Shown here: positions 63,801 to 64,000 of the stretch, one piece after another
Numbering within the stretch: the stretch's first letter is position 1
How the letters are laid out: every line of letters starts with the position of its first letter
Source: Pacificibacter marinus
GTDB lineage: Bacteria > Pseudomonadota > Alphaproteobacteria > Rhodobacterales > Rhodobacteraceae
NCBI RefSeq assembly: GCF_018860505.1
Contig: NZ_JAHKPU010000026.1
Location: 1-64,000, forward strand
Direction of reading: 5' to 3'
DNA: 64,000 nt
Translations under genes and position numbers: made by a program
The notes under the pieces: model-generated
What the model saw: only the letters and a program-made list of their open reading frames with translations
What the model was told of the DNA's origin: nothing
Database searches by the model: none

Positions 63801-64000
63801 GACGAAAAGGTCTGCACGCCGATCACCTTCCCCGCAAGTGCAACAGCAGGAGCCGGAGGCATAGTTGATCCCGCTCTGCCCGACACTCCTGTTGGCCCGA
63901 TCATTGCCACGGGCAGCATCGGATCAACCCGACCCGACATCGTGCTCCCGCGCCCCGAAGCGCCGACACCCGTGCCCACTGTGCCGCGTCCCATTTTGAC
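60813..64000 (+). CDS. Giant secreted Cys-rich repeat protein (5' part, runs off the window)
   Basis: The frame from ATG 60813 (AGGAA upstream) is open without a stop through 64000, giving more than 1060 residues. Sec signal at 1-29 (LALSGGVPTLALAQ). N-terminal part to about 255 has an NGDFETG start like sugar-binding or adhesin domains. Then at least five modules of roughly 140-165 aa begin with similar pieces: SLTKSC near 263, SIDKSC near 403, SLKKGC near 567, DVSKQC near 709 and DITKTC near 859; each carries further Cys pairs. They resemble DUF11-like beta repeats. A Pro-rich stretch ends the window. Likely a surface or secreted structural protein. Confidence 0.8.
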   Translation, partial: MARRFATATLRCFLMTLALSGGVPTLALAQNLLDNGDFETGTVPNYGDNVGVTLQGWMRSHENPAPTAQATYQYRELSVVKVDGPGGQPLTLYNSPYGQIAPTNLPEEDVTHAGTQTDGHYIRLNTKHYWSVLGQRFSAPHTGCIAFGGAITGSYVSTDLFRFGSINPFFGGVATNPDATYAMDNTVTIGNDSVPFVANQWSLLQDHYPVDAGEQYAWAFVLRPGFTLDDAFAHYVDNSYCPTIQAGTPNAPSAPAVPALAPSDISLTKSCTPASSAEHNGQVGQMWECSVDVTVPSAPFAGSFSISDLYTPISTTASEVISATSASGEFDCTTGASCTIDGVDFAANGTDTLDFAIFVTSTELQDTYPMQNCVEGSYDDGTGAITPVAGNCVDAQWIPRSSIDKSCDPLEADASGSMTMSCQIDVTGTDLATGSYVLAADMFGALPPMTTTITGTMMNVTSTEPWSCVDQNINNPGSTGVCELTATDMLAAGGASTINVSFDFTASASEGQVVNCPMTDILPASFISAAGQRSAAPAVDAPQSSTIAGLPDNCVVLDLPVSAEPPEFSLKKGCRLGGVQDGNAFYACTIYISQTSGASITDPLTFDELFATTSGSPATQYMLNMQGTPAMPNGWDCQQPPYTNGASCTIAATDFNATPSHRIDAYLSIPTSAFGVEGFENCAQVRIGNQVVGAAECVEVEQPPVETVFDVSKQCKEAGPRQTFGSSVWFQPYQCTLTVVTNAAFTGPLWLSENLSFGQNPGASSILNITSADPWTCTSPPYAPAGQGTTPECSIDGAQFPASGQSTLTVDLMMNGAMDMFGAQNCVSIGLGKVVGEGEPLASDCFEIAPPPTPEPALDITKTCAPAVRGGDGIWTAECEINVHFENFDTATNHQFYIYDALGGNGPQTPLTSLMPFNAMGMGGWGPTTGTPAGFNNATGMLLNYLQADGSATITQPYTATFSGPAGQLINGGPITNCAWVTIPTLSLRAPAGPVGDEKVCTPITFPASATAGAGGIVDPALPDTPVGPIIATGSIGSTRPDIVLPRPEAPTPVPTVPRPIL

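Noticed and set aside
1-64000. CRISPR arrays, tRNAs, rRNAs, phage or integrase genes
   Set aside because: Looked for regular spaced repeats, tRNA-like cloverleaf ends and integrase motifs; none seen by eye.

Overview
The window looks like a chromosomal piece of a marine alphaproteobacterium of the Roseobacter type (Rhodobacteraceae). I infer this from the moderate GC, two TRAP transporters, many small catabolic operons with ATGA-type gene overlaps, and an isatin hydrolase of the kind described from Labrenzia. No rRNA, tRNA, CRISPR array or phage module is visible. The left edge cuts a broken AraC gene and the right edge cuts a very long secreted-protein gene.

Layout. (a) 1-1693: decayed AraC regulator and a sugar-alcohol type dehydrogenase. 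(b) 2306-13418: MarR regulator, SDR, FAH-fold hydrolase and cupin, divergent from isatin hydrolase, a flavoprotein, a second MarR, a two-gene 2-oxoacid:ferredoxin oxidoreductase (IorA/IorB-like) and a second flavoprotein. (c) 13536-18717: complete SBP_bac_5 ABC importer. (d) 18775-23807: thioesterase, then a tight operon of a 760-aa monooxygenase/Old-Yellow-Enzyme fusion (2-aminobenzoyl-CoA or salicylyl-CoA type), SDR, thioesterase, RidA-like protein and a YciA-like protein. (e) 23921-27604: flavin reductase, StyA-like monooxygenase and SDR, divergent from an AraC activator; this resembles the iif/ind indole-oxidation module. (f) 27705-30535: TRAP importer 1. (g) 31139-39155: small protein, orotate phosphoribosyltransferase, N-carbamoyl-amidohydrolase, dihydroorotate dehydrogenase with its PyrK-type partner, TRAP importer 2 and an XRE regulator. 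(h) 39459-53233: 2-oxoglutarate oxygenase, NTF2-like protein, Rieske oxygenase alpha/beta and ThiY-type ABC importer on the minus strand; divergent are two LysR regulators, RidA-like, creatininase, cytosine-deaminase-like, FAD-linked oxidase and [2Fe-2S] ferredoxin genes. (i) 53234-64000: IS remnant, AraC, four small secreted proteins, ArsR, Cu/Zn efflux permease, LuxR, and the start of a giant Cys-rich repeat protein.

Main proposal (inference): modules b, d and e together look like a CoA-dependent indole/isatin degradation route. Indole would be epoxidised by the StyA/StyB-like pair and oxidised by the SDR to 3-hydroxyindolin-2-one. The cofactor-free oxygenase that takes this to anthranilate in the iif pathway is not visible. 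Instead a flavoprotein or SDR could give isatin, isatin hydrolase would give isatinate (2-aminophenylglyoxylate, itself a 2-oxoacid), and the IorAB-like enzyme could decarboxylate isatinate directly to 2-aminobenzoyl-CoA. That would avoid the ATP-dependent CoA ligase, which is indeed absent here, and feed the 2-aminobenzoyl-CoA monooxygenase/reductase-like fusion.

Two further regions look like coherent but uncharacterised N-heterocycle systems: an apparent orotate uptake and reductive catabolism or salvage operon (g), and a Rieske oxygenase/creatininase/deaminase cluster with its own ABC importer and ferredoxin (h).
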